From assembly GCA_029558715.1 (NCBI GenBank), contig JAKQEA010000005.1:1-64000 (forward strand): DNA of 64,000 nucleotides. Direction: 5' to 3'. Source of the DNA: Bacteroidota bacterium (GTDB taxonomy: Bacteria; Bacteroidota; Bacteroidia; Chitinophagales; Chitinophagaceae). Shown one piece after another: positions 1 to 9,053 of this stretch (within the stretch, counting starts at the first letter, position 1; each line of letters begins with the position of its first letter). The position numbers and the translations under genes were made by a program. The notes beneath the pieces are model-generated. The model was not told the DNA's origin, ran no database searches, and was given only the letters and a program-made list of their open reading frames with translations.

Positions 1-10
1 TTTCTTCCCT

Positions 11-80
11 GCCGAGTGTCCATCAAACTTCACAGGCGATGTGTCAGATGGCCCTGTGAGTGGGTTTTGTGGCACTCGCC
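11..80. repeat. Long interrupted inverted repeat at window start
   Basis: The segment can fold into one long hairpin: CGAGTG (13-18) pairs with CACTCG (73-78), CAAAC (24-28) with GTTTTG (64-69), and TCACAGG (30-36) with CCTGTGA (53-59). It is clearly GC-richer than the flanking DNA. One plus-strand frame stays open from base 2 to the stop at 170-172, with no start codon inside the window. It may therefore be the tail of a gene, an intergenic repeat element, or a structured RNA. I do not recognise a protein family in that frame. Confidence 0.4.
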
Positions 81-249
81 GTGCTACGGAGAAGAAACAA
101 ATAAGTTGGGAATTGTTGCATGCCTGTAAAGCGACAGATAACCGAATCCGACGGGGTTTATTTTGAACACTAGGAAAATCCTAAATTAGATTTCTTAATT
201 CGAACAGCAAATCAACGATTCCGATGGAATTTATTTGCTGGTTTAACTT

Positions 250-291
250 GAAAAAACAGAATCGTCCGCAAGTTACTGCGGACGATTCTGT
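250..291 (-). terminator. Intrinsic terminator of the PL9-like lyase gene
   Basis: A perfect 15-bp stem (256-270 with 277-291) with a 6-nt loop is followed on the minus strand by a run of six T. It sits 44 nt downstream of the minus-strand stop codon at 335-337, as expected for a rho-independent terminator of that gene. Confidence 0.85.
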
Positions 292-334
292 AAAAAAGAT
301 ACTCCTGAATATGATATGCTTAGTGCAACAATTA

Positions 335-3300
335 TTACTGTTTCACAAACTGGAAGGTTGCTTTTTTGTTTTTGTCAGCCACCACTTCAATTACATACAT
401 GCCTCTCGGGAATTTCTCAAGATTTATTTGTTCGCTTATGATCTGCTGACCGATACCCAATTGTTTTGAATAAACATTCACTCCCCTGAAGTCGTAAACA
501 GTCAGAACAAGTGAACTTCTTGCATTACCGTTCGGATCGATCCGTACAGTAATATTATCTGTAGCAGGATTCGGATAGGCCTGTCTAAGCAATGTGATAT
601 TAGCCTTAACTTCTACCGAAACAGTATCCGTATCATTACCGCCCAGGTTGTCGGTTACAAGCAACTCAAATAAGTAAATACCTTCTGTAAGATTGCTGAA
701 TACTGTTTGTGCTGCAGCAGGTGTTTCAATAGTATACTGTGAAGGTCCAGCTACTTTTGTCCACTGGTATGAAATAATCGTACCGTCAGGATCTGTACCA
801 CTGCCGGTATGTGTGATGCTGTTTGTCGGCAAAGTCATACTCCTGTCTGGCCCGGCATTAGCTATCGGAGCCTGGTTCACCGGCGGAGCAGGATTTACAG
901 TTACTGTCATAGTATCTCTTCCTGTAGCACCCTGGTTATCGGTTACTCTTAATTCAAATTGGTAAGTACCCTGTACCAGGTTATTGATGACCGTTTGTGC
1001 CTGGGTTGGTGAAACGATATTGAAGGTTGCTGGTCCGCTGATCTTTGTCCATTGATATGAGGCGATACTGCCATCCGGATCAATACCGGTACCGGTGGCA
1101 GTCAAACTGTTTGTTGGTAAAGTGATTACCTGGTCAGGTCCTGCATTAGCCGTTGGCGCCTGGTTAGGAGGCGGAGCCGGGCTCACAGATATTACTACGG
1201 TATCCCTGTCGATAGCACCCTGGTTATCGGTTACTCTCAGTTCAAACTGGTAAACACCCTGCACCAGGTTATTAATAATTGTTTGCGGTTGTGTTGGTGA
1301 AAGAATTACGAACTGTGCAGGTCCGGCAATCTTATCCCACTGGTATGAAACAACTGTTCCATCAGGATCTGTTCCTGTACCCGTCAAAGTTGTACTGTTA
1401 GTTGGTAAAACAAGCGTCTGATCAGTACCTGCATTGGCAACAGGTGGCTGGTTTACCGGGGGATTAACAGTAATAGTTACAAAAGCATCAGCTGTGGCAC
1501 CACCATTATCTGTTACCCGTAACCTGAAGACATAAGTGCCTTGTACCAGGTTATTAATTACAGTCTGTGCAGCATTGGGTGAAACAATAGTGAAAGTAGT
1601 GGGTCCGCTGATCTTGGTCCACTGGTAAGAAGCAATGGTACCATCAGGATCAGTACCACTACCGGTTAATGTTACACTGCTAGTTGGTAATGTAATGGTT
1701 TGATCAGGTCCTGCATTTGCTGTAGGAAGCTGGTTAGGAGCAGGATTGACTGTAATAGTTACAAAAGCGTCAGCAGTACCTCCATTATTATCAGTCACAG
1801 TGAATCTGAAAACATAGGTTCCCTGTACCAGGTTATTAATTACTGATTGAGCCTGGGTTGGTGTTGCAATGGTAAATGTTGCCGGTCCGCTGATCTTGGT
1901 CCATTGGTAAGATACAATGGTTCCGTCAGGGTCAGTACCATTACCGGTCAACGTTGTATTGTTGGTTGGCAATGTAAGGGTTTGGTCGGGGCCAACTGTT
2001 GCAGTTGGTAATTGATTAACCGGAGCATTTACAGTTATTGTTACATAGTCAATACCTGTATTGCCGCTGTTGTCAGTTACAGTCAGGCTGAACACATATG
2101 ATCCCTGCACCAGGTTATTGATAACGGTTTGTGCCTGTGTTGGTGAAACAATATTGAATGTTGCTGGTCCGCTGATCTTCGTCCACTGGTAAGAAGCAAT
2201 GGTGCCATCTGCATCAGTACCACTTCCATTGAGGGTGGTAGTATTTGTTGGTAACGTAATATTAATATCTGGTCCTGCATTGGCAACAGGCGCCTGGTTA
2301 CCCGATGAGTTAACCGTTACAGTCACAAAAGCATCAGCAGTTGCCCCGCTGTTGTCGGTAACAGTAAGCCTGAAGACATAAGTGCCCTGTACCAGGTTAT
2401 TAATTACAGTTTGAGCAGTATTTGGTGAAACAATAGTGAAAGTAGTGGGTCCGCTGATCTTTGTCCATAAATAAGATGTTATCGTTCCATCAGGGTCCGT
2501 TCCGCTTCCGGTCAATGTTACACTGTTAGTTGGTAATGTAATGGTTTGATTTGCTCCTGCATTGGCAGTAGGTGCCTGGTTAGGTGCAGCGTTTACTGTA
2601 ACTGTAACAGTATCTCTTCCTATAGCACCCTGGTTATCTGTTACCCTTAATTCAAATTGATATACACCCTGAACCAACGTGTTGATTACAGTCTGGTTTT
2701 GCGAAGGTGAAACAATCGTAAAACTTGCTGGCCCTGCAATTTTTGTCCATAGGTAGGAAGCAATTGTGCCATCAGGGTCAGTGCCACTACCGTTAAGTGT
2801 AACAGTACTCGTTGGCAAAGTAATGTTTAAGTCAGGACCCGCACTGGCAACAGGAGCCTGATTTGGAGCAGCATTTACTATAACAGTCATAGTATCTCTT
2901 CCGATTGCCCCGCCATTATCCGTAACCCTCAATGTAAACTGATAAGTGCCCTGTACCAGGTTATTAATTACAGTTTGAGCCTGTGATGGAGATACAATTG
3001 TAAAACTTGTCGGTCCGCTTATTTTGGTCCAGAGGTAAGAAGCAATAGTTCCGTCGGGATCCGTTCCGCTTCCTGTAACTGTAACAGTGTTGGTTGGCAA
3101 AGTAATAGTCTGATTAGGCCCGGCATTAGCAGTTGGTGCCTGGTTAGGTGCGGCATTCACTGTAACTGTCATGGTGTCTCTTCCAATGGCACCCTGGTTA
3201 TCTGTTACTCTTAATTCAAACTGGTAAGTACCCTGAACAAGATTATTAATTACTGTTTGCGCCTGCGCCGGAGATACAATAGTAAAAGTGGCAGGACCAC

Positions 3301-4726
3301 TAAGCTTAGTCCACAGATAAGAAGCAATACTCCCGTCCGGATCTGTGCCACTCCCATTCACAGTCACGTTGTTTGTAGGTAAAGTAATAGTTTGATTATT
3401 GCCGGCATTGGCAGTCGGAGCCTGATTGGCAGGAGGAGCTGTACCAAACTCATAAGCACCCCTTTCAGGTGCGTTCCCACTATAAGGTAACCCGACATTT
3501 ATACCCGCATCTATCAGGTCTGACCCTGAAACAAGTTTTAAAAAATTCAAATTAGGCAAACTTCCATCTGCCTGGCGGGGTCCATCCACCCCTGCAGAGG
3601 ACAGGCTGACAAAATCTGCACTGGTAAGTGTAACACCACCATTCCATGTGTTATGAGAAATAGTACTTGAAGCTGTTTGTATTTCATCTCCCCAAATACC
3701 GTTACCAAAATTCAGGTTATTTCTGAATGTGTGTTGGGTAGATAAATTTGCGCCGAAAAAATATCCATTGCTGCCGTTGTTAACAGCGGCACAGTTCAGC
3801 ATGGTGATACGACAGGTGGTATTTGATTGTGAGTTTTGATCAAACCCGTTTAACCTGTTTTCAAAGGCAAGGCAGTTTTCCAGCACTCTGAGGGTGGTAC
3901 CACTTTGGTTTGTAGCTGTAGGGCCGAGCTTAAAGCCCATGCCATCACCAGCGGGGGTAAAAGTACCGGGGTAATACCCGTTCCAGAAAGCCCAGCAGTT
4001 CCTGTAAGTTGCATAACTGTTAGTGCCAAACAGATCAAACCCATCATCACTTATCCACCAGGCACGGCAACCGTCAAATACATTATTAGTTGAAGCATCG
4101 CCACCGGTAATATTGAAACCATTTGCCCCGCCCAAACCTGTGTAAGTATCAATGAGGTGGTGAGCATCACAGTTCTTTATAAGGTTATTATCTGAACCTC
4201 CCTGGAGATACATACCATACCCCTCTACGTTATCAATCTCCACTTGTTCGACCGTAGAGTTGTCGACATTGAAAAGAATCATTCCGGCAGGAGTATTTGA
4301 ACCGTTCGGATTTTGAGATATACCTGTTACCCTGATTCCTTTAATATGAACATAGCGGCAGTTTTCAACCTTTAAACCCACCGGACCGTCACCTGGCGAG
4401 CCAGGTATTAACTGCTCATTCATATTAAAAATGGGTCTTTCGCCTGGGTAATTGAAAATATAAAACCTGTTAGAAGCCGTGCCGATCAGATTTTGAATGT
4501 AAAACCTGTTCACAGTTGAAATTGGTTTGGTACTCCTGTATGTTCCTCCCCTGAGATACAATGTATCACCTGCAACCATTTGCGAAGTGGCATGCTCTAT
4601 GGTCAGCCACGGGGAGTTAATGGAACCACTATTACTGTTGCTACCAGTGGTAGCCATGTAATAGGTATTTCCAGAACTGATAACAGAAAAAGCAAGTAAA
4701 AATAAAAGTGTAAATAAACTTCTCAT
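335..4726 (-). CDS. Secreted PL9-like polysaccharide lyase with ten PKD repeats and T9SS sorting domain
   Basis: A 1463-residue secreted protein, predicted to cut a uronic-acid polysaccharide by beta-elimination at the cell surface. The start is the ATG at 4726, which begins a signal peptide (MRSLFTLLFLLAFSVISSG); the longer TTG start two codons upstream adds nothing. Residues about 25-430 have the N/G-rich ladder pattern of a right-handed beta-helix. They carry SDDGFDLF (226-233) and GFKLG with K266, which match the calcium-binding aspartates and catalytic lysine of family PL9 pectate lyases. Residues about 434-1363 are ten PKD-type repeats of about 94 residues, each starting NQxPxAxAG. The C-terminus (AYPNPATDNITVRI) is a type A T9SS sorting domain. 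The gene stands alone and points away from the exopolysaccharide locus. PL9-like activity is inferred from motifs; a non-catalytic beta-helix adhesin is the alternative. Confidence 0.75.
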   Translation of the reverse strand: MRSLFTLLFLLAFSVISSGNTYYMATTGSNSNSGSINSPWLTIEHATSQMVAGDTLYLRGGTYRSTKPISTVNRFYIQNLIGTASNRFYIFNYPGERPIFNMNEQLIPGSPGDGPVGLKVENCRYVHIKGIRVTGISQNPNGSNTPAGMILFNVDNSTVEQVEIDNVEGYGMYLQGGSDNNLIKNCDAHHLIDTYTGLGGANGFNITGGDASTNNVFDGCRAWWISDDGFDLFGTNSYATYRNCWAFWNGYYPGTFTPAGDGMGFKLGPTATNQSGTTLRVLENCLAFENRLNGFDQNSQSNTTCRITMLNCAAVNNGSNGYFFGANLSTQHTFRNNLNFGNGIWGDEIQTASSTISHNTWNGGVTLTSADFVSLSSAGVDGPRQADGSLPNLNFLKLVSGSDLIDAGINVGLPYSGNAPERGAYEFGTAPPANQAPTANAGNNQTITLPTNNVTVNGSGTDPDGSIASYLWTKLSGPATFTIVSPAQAQTVINNLVQGTYQFELRVTDNQGAIGRDTMTVTVNAAPNQAPTANAGPNQTITLPTNTVTVTGSGTDPDGTIASYLWTKISGPTSFTIVSPSQAQTVINNLVQGTYQFTLRVTDNGGAIGRDTMTVIVNAAPNQAPVASAGPDLNITLPTSTVTLNGSGTDPDGTIASYLWTKIAGPASFTIVSPSQNQTVINTLVQGVYQFELRVTDNQGAIGRDTVTVTVNAAPNQAPTANAGANQTITLPTNSVTLTGSGTDPDGTITSYLWTKISGPTTFTIVSPNTAQTVINNLVQGTYVFRLTVTDNSGATADAFVTVTVNSSGNQAPVANAGPDINITLPTNTTTLNGSGTDADGTIASYQWTKISGPATFNIVSPTQAQTVINNLVQGSYVFSLTVTDNSGNTGIDYVTITVNAPVNQLPTATVGPDQTLTLPTNNTTLTGNGTDPDGTIVSYQWTKISGPATFTIATPTQAQSVINNLVQGTYVFRFTVTDNNGGTADAFVTITVNPAPNQLPTANAGPDQTITLPTSSVTLTGSGTDPDGTIASYQWTKISGPTTFTIVSPNAAQTVINNLVQGTYVFRLRVTDNGGATADAFVTITVNPPVNQPPVANAGTDQTLVLPTNSTTLTGTGTDPDGTVVSYQWDKIAGPAQFVILSPTQPQTIINNLVQGVYQFELRVTDNQGAIDRDTVVISVSPAPPPNQAPTANAGPDQVITLPTNSLTATGTGIDPDGSIASYQWTKISGPATFNIVSPTQAQTVINNLVQGTYQFELRVTDNQGATGRDTMTVTVNPAPPVNQAPIANAGPDRSMTLPTNSITHTGSGTDPDGTIISYQWTKVAGPSQYTIETPAAAQTVFSNLTEGIYLFELLVTDNLGGNDTDTVSVEVKANITLLRQAYPNPATDNITVRIDPNGNARSSLVLTVYDFRGVNVYSKQLGIGQQIISEQINLEKFPRGMYVIEVVADKNKKATFQFVKQ
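612..3427 (-). repeat. Ten tandem repeats of about 280 bp encoding PKD-type domains
   Basis: The repeats code for ten consecutive modules of about 94 residues. Each carries NQxPxANAG, ITLPTN, GTDPDGTIASYxWTKISGP, then VINNLVQGTYxFxLRVTDN. Long stretches are close to identical at DNA level, for example the recurring codons for VINNLVQGT. Such arrays serve as spacers or glycan/cell-wall contact modules in surface enzymes, and can expand or contract by recombination. Confidence 0.85.
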
Positions 4727-5690
4727 TATCAACGGTTTTTAAAGGATAATTGGACAAAACAGGATTCGGTTTTTCTGGTCAATAGTTCTGCAGGCAGCAC
4801 AAACGGTGTGCTGAGATTTATCGCTCTTGTACAGTAAAATGAATGATTGTTTTCCCTGTAATTAGGAAAATTGAAGCAGCCTGGAAAGCCGGATAAGGCA
4901 GTCAAACTACTCTTTGGGTAGCAGGAGGGGTTCTCCATAAGGATACTCATTTGGTTTTTATAGAATATCGAAAATAGCTTACATCGGGACTGAATAATAT
5001 CACGAGGAAACTATGTTAATAAAATTCCTAAATCTTGTTTAAATTATGGATAAATAGAAGCCAAAAACAATGCCATAAAAAAAAGATTGAGGACAGGTAC
5101 TCTGCTTGTAAAAGTAATTATCAGAAATACTATAGTAAAAGCTACTGGAAATCTACTATTTGTAATATTTAGTCTTTGTAAAATGGGATTATCCTCAAAT
5201 AGTCCACATTTTTTTAATTAAGTGGATATCTTTAACTAAGCAATTGTTTGCAACATAATTGTAAATGAAAAATAGAAAAAATACGAAGTAATTATACGAA
5301 TGCATTATTCAAATGAACGGATATTATTCAAATCTGGATACGATTTTTTTCATTCATTTTTTATGAAATGGCATGACAGGAGTTTGATTTGTATTAATTA
5401 GGTTAACCCGATCATACTTTGATAAATGAATATGGGATTTCTACGATTGTTTTACCTGAATTTTCCGTGTTGTTCACAAAAATTTTTTCTAAGAAATTTA
5501 TACATATTCCATAATGATTAGTATCTTGTTGCCGATTTGAAGCATTTTCAGTTAATTAGTGCTTCATTCTACGTATCCTTAATCCTTCGTGAAGCCTCGT
5601 TCCACCTGAATCCTTCGCAAAACCGCCGACTTTAGTTAAGCAGATTGGTACAAATTAAACTGAAAGGCCATTAGGCTTAAAGAAAAGCTT
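4727..5690. other. Large AT-rich intergenic region between lyase and exopolysaccharide locus
   Basis: About 960 bp separate two divergent transcription units. I see no convincing gene: the one open frame (4729-4950, minus) has no conserved features. The 3' part holds a possible promoter (5388-5421), the direct repeat AATCCTTCG (two copies near 5580 and 5612) and an inverted pair GCTTCA/TGAAGC near 5563-5598. These could belong to a long leader of the exopolysaccharide transcript. Confidence 0.5.
5388..5421 (+). promoter_or_regulatory. Possible promoter of the exopolysaccharide operon
   Basis: TTTG (5388-5391) is followed after 23 nt by TACTTTG (5415-5421), a one-base-short form of the Bacteroidota -7 box TAnnTTTG. 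It would leave a leader of about 260 nt before the first gene. The spacing is at the upper limit and the -7 box is imperfect. Confidence 0.3.
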
Positions 5691-6464
5691 ATGAAAATTA
5701 CTTTTTTAAGAAGGTGTTACGTAGTCATTGTAATGTATTTGACTTTCACTGCAGCAGCATGTGTTGATGTTAGAAAAGCAACATATTTCAATGATGTAAA
5801 AGACAGTGTTATCGACACCAATACACCTGTTCCTGAATCTATTATCCGCAAAAATGATTTACTCAGCATTACCGTTTCCAGTCTGAATCCTGCGGCCACG
5901 GAAGTTTTTAATACGCCTAATAATTCGACTAACCAACAAGGACAGGTTACTGGTTATTTGGTGGGTGCAGATGGTACTATCCAATTTCCCATTTTGGGTA
6001 GCATAAAAGCTGAAGGACTTACAAAGGAACAATTAAAAGAAACTATAAGGAAGAAACTGGTTGACAAACAGCTTCTTACAGATCCAATAGTCCAGGCCAG
6101 AATTTTAAATTTCCATGTTACAGTTTTGGGAGAAGTAAAGAACCCTACTGTTCTGAATATTCCTAATGAGAAAATATCACTGCTGGAAGCAATCGGGTTG
6201 GCAGGAGATCTGACCATACAGGCCAAAAGAGATAATGTGTTGGTGATCAGGGAGGAGAATGGACAGAAAATAATAAAAAGGATCAACCTGAATTCAAACG
6301 AACTTTTATCATCACCGTACTATTACTTAAAATCTGATGATGTTGTGTATGTGGAACCAAATAAGGCAAGGGTTAGTTCAGCTAATCAGAATTCACAATG
6401 GGTGCCAATCGCTGTTAGTGTATTGTCCCTTGCTGTAATTGTTGTTGATCGTCTTGTTCAGTAA
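5691..6464 (+). CDS. Wza-type polysaccharide export lipoprotein
   Basis: Predicted outer-membrane channel protein through which the exopolysaccharide leaves the cell. The 257-residue protein has a lipoprotein signal with lipobox ending at Cys24 (TFTAAAC). A Poly_export domain follows (about 46-145; RKNDLLSITVSSLNP near its start, then the DGTIQFPILGSI segment), with one SLBB domain (about 150-210). The C-terminal hydrophobic segment WVPIAVSVLSLAVIVVD could be the membrane helix. It is about 120 residues shorter than E. coli Wza, as is usual for Bacteroidota members with a single SLBB repeat. It is the first gene of the locus, 13 nt before the Wzc-like gene, and the two products normally form one envelope-spanning export machine. 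Confidence 0.9.
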   Translation: MKITFLRRCYVVIVMYLTFTAAACVDVRKATYFNDVKDSVIDTNTPVPESIIRKNDLLSITVSSLNPAATEVFNTPNNSTNQQGQVTGYLVGADGTIQFPILGSIKAEGLTKEQLKETIRKKLVDKQLLTDPIVQARILNFHVTVLGEVKNPTVLNIPNEKISLLEAIGLAGDLTIQAKRDNVLVIREENGQKIIKRINLNSNELLSSPYYYLKSDDVVYVEPNKARVSSANQNSQWVPIAVSVLSLAVIVVDRLVQ

Positions 6465-6477
6465 AACTTTGAAAACT

Positions 6478-8817
6478 ATGAAAGGTGTTCAGAAAAATGG
6501 GGTTGAATCGGAGGAAAAAAATGTATTTGGCCAGATTTGGTTTAAATACATGCCTTACTGGCCATTATTCCTGGTCTTACTTACTATTGCCATCGCAGGG
6601 GCATGGTTATATATTCGTTACAAAACAAATCCCTTTTATGAGGCAACAGCTTCAATCTTAATAAAAGATGAGAAGAAGGGGCAGGATGAAGCTAAAATGA
6701 TCGAAACCTTAAATCAGTTATCAGCTAAGAAAATAATTGAGAACGAAATTGAGGTTATCAAGTCAAGACAACTTCTTACCCAGGTTGCCAAAAAGTTGCA
6801 TTTATATGCGCCTGTTTATGAAAAAGGCAGAATCAAACCAGCAACAGCCTATACAACGTCGCCGGTTTCTATCCAGGCAATGAACCCCGATTCGTTACCA
6901 AATGCAGGAGATGTTTTTTTTACAGTAGATACTGCCAAAAAAACCATCACGATTAATAATACATCTTACGCATTAAATGAGTGGGTTAAAACTCCGTATG
7001 GAACATTGAAGTTTGTTCCTCAAAACTTTCAAGCGAGGACTAACGACAGACCCTTGTATTTTAATCTTACGGACCCGAAAGTGATTGCCACTAACCTTCA
7101 GTCTAACTTGAAAGCTTCTTCAGTAAGCAAACTTTCTTCTGTAATCAGCTTAAAAATTACTGATGAAAATGATAAGCGGGCAGAAGATGTTCTGAACGCA
7201 CTGATTGCAGCATATAATGAGGCCGCATTAGATGATAAAAATACACTGGCTGCCAATACACTTGCATTTGTTAATGAACGCCTTAAATATGTAGAAAAGG
7301 ATCTTGACTCAATTGAACAGAAACTACAGCAGTACAAAACAAGCCAGGGTGCCATCGATATCAGTTCACAAGGAACACTTTTTCTGCAGAATGTAAGTGA
7401 CCTGAGCCAGAAAATTGGCGATGCTAACGTTCAGATGGATGTTTTGAACCAGGTAGAGAAATATGTGACAACTAAAGATAAAACTGGTGGTATTGTGCCT
7501 AATACTGTAGGTGTAGGTGACCCTATGCTGGCACAATTGTTAAATAAACTGTATGACTATGAATTAGAGTATGAAAAACTAAGCAAAACGACTGCATCTA
7601 ATAACCCAATGGTTTTATCTTTAAAAGACCAGATTGAAAAAATAAGACCAAGTATCTTAGAGAATATACGTAATCAGAAAGAAGGTTTGAATTCTACAAG
7701 AAATAACCTGAACTCATTAAATAACAGGTTTTCTTCTATGCTGAGTAGTATTCCACAAAAAGAAAGAGACCTCGTGGAGATCAGCCGTCAGCAAAATATT
7801 AAGACCAGCGTTTATAATTTTCTCCTTCAAAAAAGAGAAGAGACTGCAATGGCATTGTCATCTTCTATAGCTGATAGCCGTACGGTAGATAATGCACTGT
7901 CATTTGGGCCAATGAGCCCGGCTAAAAAAATATACATGATGGCCATAATACTGGCTATTGGCCTTGGTATCGGATTTGTTACAGCCAATGAAATGCTGAA
8001 ACGTACTATACTGTTCAGGCATGAGATTGAGTCCTATACTTCTGTTCCTGTAATTGGTGAAATAGTACACGAAGATTCAGGAGAGGCCATTGTCATAGGG
8101 CCAGGTAAAAGGACCTTTATTGCTGAACAATTCCGTAATCTCAGGACATCGCTTCCTTATCTCGGAATTAAAAATGATAAAAAGAAAATACTGATTACAT
8201 CAACTGTTTCAGGAGAAGGAAAGAGCTTTATTGTAGTTAATCTGGCTATGAGCCTTGCACTGGCCGGAAAAAAAGTAGTAGTACTGGAATTTGATCTTAG
8301 CGACCCCACTTTGTGTGAAAAACTGGACTTTACAAACGTAAATAAGGGTCTGACAGATTATCTGAACGGGTCTGCAGATCCTGAAGAAATTATTCGTCGT
8401 ACGGCGGCGCATGAAAATCTCTTTATTATGCCAGCAGGAAGGCCTTTGCCGGACAATCCTTCTGAACTGATAATGAGTGACAAGGTACCGGAACTGTTCC
8501 AGTACCTGTCAGAAATTTTTGATTATATATTGATTGATTCGGCACCCGTAGGATTATTGTCAGACGCATATGTACTTTCATCGCATGCAGATGCTACATT
8601 GTATATAATAAGGCATAAACATACCCGTAAAGTGTCAATACAGCGTTTGGATGCAAATAATAAGATTAATGAGTTAAAAAATTTAGCCATTGTATTTAAT
8701 GGAATTAAGTCCCGTGGCTTTAGTAAGAATGGATATGGCTATGGTTATGGCTATGGCTATATTCACAACGAGAAAAGAGAAAGCAAGAAGAAAAAAAGAG
8801 TAAGTAAAGTAGTATAA
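6478..8817 (+). CDS. Wzc-like tyrosine autokinase and chain-length regulator
   Basis: Inner-membrane co-polymerase and BY-kinase that sets polymer length and opens the Wza channel. I chose the ATG at 6478, after the stop of the upstream gene; an upstream in-frame TTG at 6439 would overlap it. The 779-residue protein has a Wzz domain starting with a transmembrane helix (about 20-40) and a long periplasmic coiled-coil part. A GNVR segment precedes a second helix near 482-505. The cytoplasmic kinase domain has Walker A SGEGKS (near residue 577), Walker A' VVVLEFDLSDP and Walker B YILIDSAP. The tail carries five alternating Gly-Tyr pairs followed by a basic stretch, the expected autophosphorylation cluster. 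These all fit a full-length BY-kinase fused to its activator. Confidence 0.92.
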   Translation: MKGVQKNGVESEEKNVFGQIWFKYMPYWPLFLVLLTIAIAGAWLYIRYKTNPFYEATASILIKDEKKGQDEAKMIETLNQLSAKKIIENEIEVIKSRQLLTQVAKKLHLYAPVYEKGRIKPATAYTTSPVSIQAMNPDSLPNAGDVFFTVDTAKKTITINNTSYALNEWVKTPYGTLKFVPQNFQARTNDRPLYFNLTDPKVIATNLQSNLKASSVSKLSSVISLKITDENDKRAEDVLNALIAAYNEAALDDKNTLAANTLAFVNERLKYVEKDLDSIEQKLQQYKTSQGAIDISSQGTLFLQNVSDLSQKIGDANVQMDVLNQVEKYVTTKDKTGGIVPNTVGVGDPMLAQLLNKLYDYELEYEKLSKTTASNNPMVLSLKDQIEKIRPSILENIRNQKEGLNSTRNNLNSLNNRFSSMLSSIPQKERDLVEISRQQNIKTSVYNFLLQKREETAMALSSSIADSRTVDNALSFGPMSPAKKIYMMAIILAIGLGIGFVTANEMLKRTILFRHEIESYTSVPVIGEIVHEDSGEAIVIGPGKRTFIAEQFRNLRTSLPYLGIKNDKKKILITSTVSGEGKSFIVVNLAMSLALAGKKVVVLEFDLSDPTLCEKLDFTNVNKGLTDYLNGSADPEEIIRRTAAHENLFIMPAGRPLPDNPSELIMSDKVPELFQYLSEIFDYILIDSAPVGLLSDAYVLSSHADATLYIIRHKHTRKVSIQRLDANNKINELKNLAIVFNGIKSRGFSKNGYGYGYGYGYIHNEKRESKKKKRVSKVV
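8731..8760 (+). repeat. Hexanucleotide repeat encoding the Wzc tyrosine cluster
   Basis: Five imperfect copies of a GGNTAT unit encode alternating glycine and tyrosine near the C-terminus of the kinase. Gain or loss of a unit would keep the frame and change the number of phosphorylatable tyrosines. Confidence 0.6.
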
Positions 8818-8999
8818 GATAAAGATATATAAAGGCATTGTTTGCAGTAGAGAGACTGACGAGTTTGATTGGAATTTAACGGTTGAGAGGCATTATTTTA
8901 AACCCTATTCGGTACCCCATGTGACTGATATAGGCGAAGCCGTACCCTTGTAAAAACCAGTTGAGGTAAATGAGTAGTCTTCAATACTGTGAAATGACC

Positions 9000-9020
9000 A
9001 GCAGAAATATGATTTCTGCT
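9000..9020 (+). promoter_or_regulatory. Perfect hairpin in the leader of the UpxY-like gene
   Basis: AGCAGAAAT and ATTTCTGCT form a 9-bp perfect stem around the 3-nt loop ATG. It lies 33 nt before the chosen start of the antiterminator gene and has no T-run, so it is not a plain terminator. It may affect translation or be a pause site. Its role is unknown. Confidence 0.4.
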
Positions 9021-9053
9021 CATTTAAAGACCGTAATAGTTAAACCTGGTTTT

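Noticed and set aside
11-80. Integron attC site or tRNA-like element
   Set aside because: No GTTRRRY/RYYYAAC core pair is present and no cloverleaf can be drawn; only a long hairpin remains.
224-469. 81-codon plus-strand frame
   Set aside because: It runs through the terminator hairpin and across the end of the lyase gene on the other strand.
612-3427. CRISPR-like regular repeats
   Set aside because: The repeats are about 280 bp, coding throughout and without unique spacers; they encode PKD-type domains.
4729-4950. 73-codon open frame upstream of the lyase gene
   Set aside because: It has no recognisable features, no promoter, and ends on the start of the next gene; it is more likely 5' region.
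8970-9053. Longer N-terminus of the UpxY-like protein
   Set aside because: The added 28 residues are not conserved-looking and cover a perfect hairpin; the NGN domain begins directly after the ATG at 9054.
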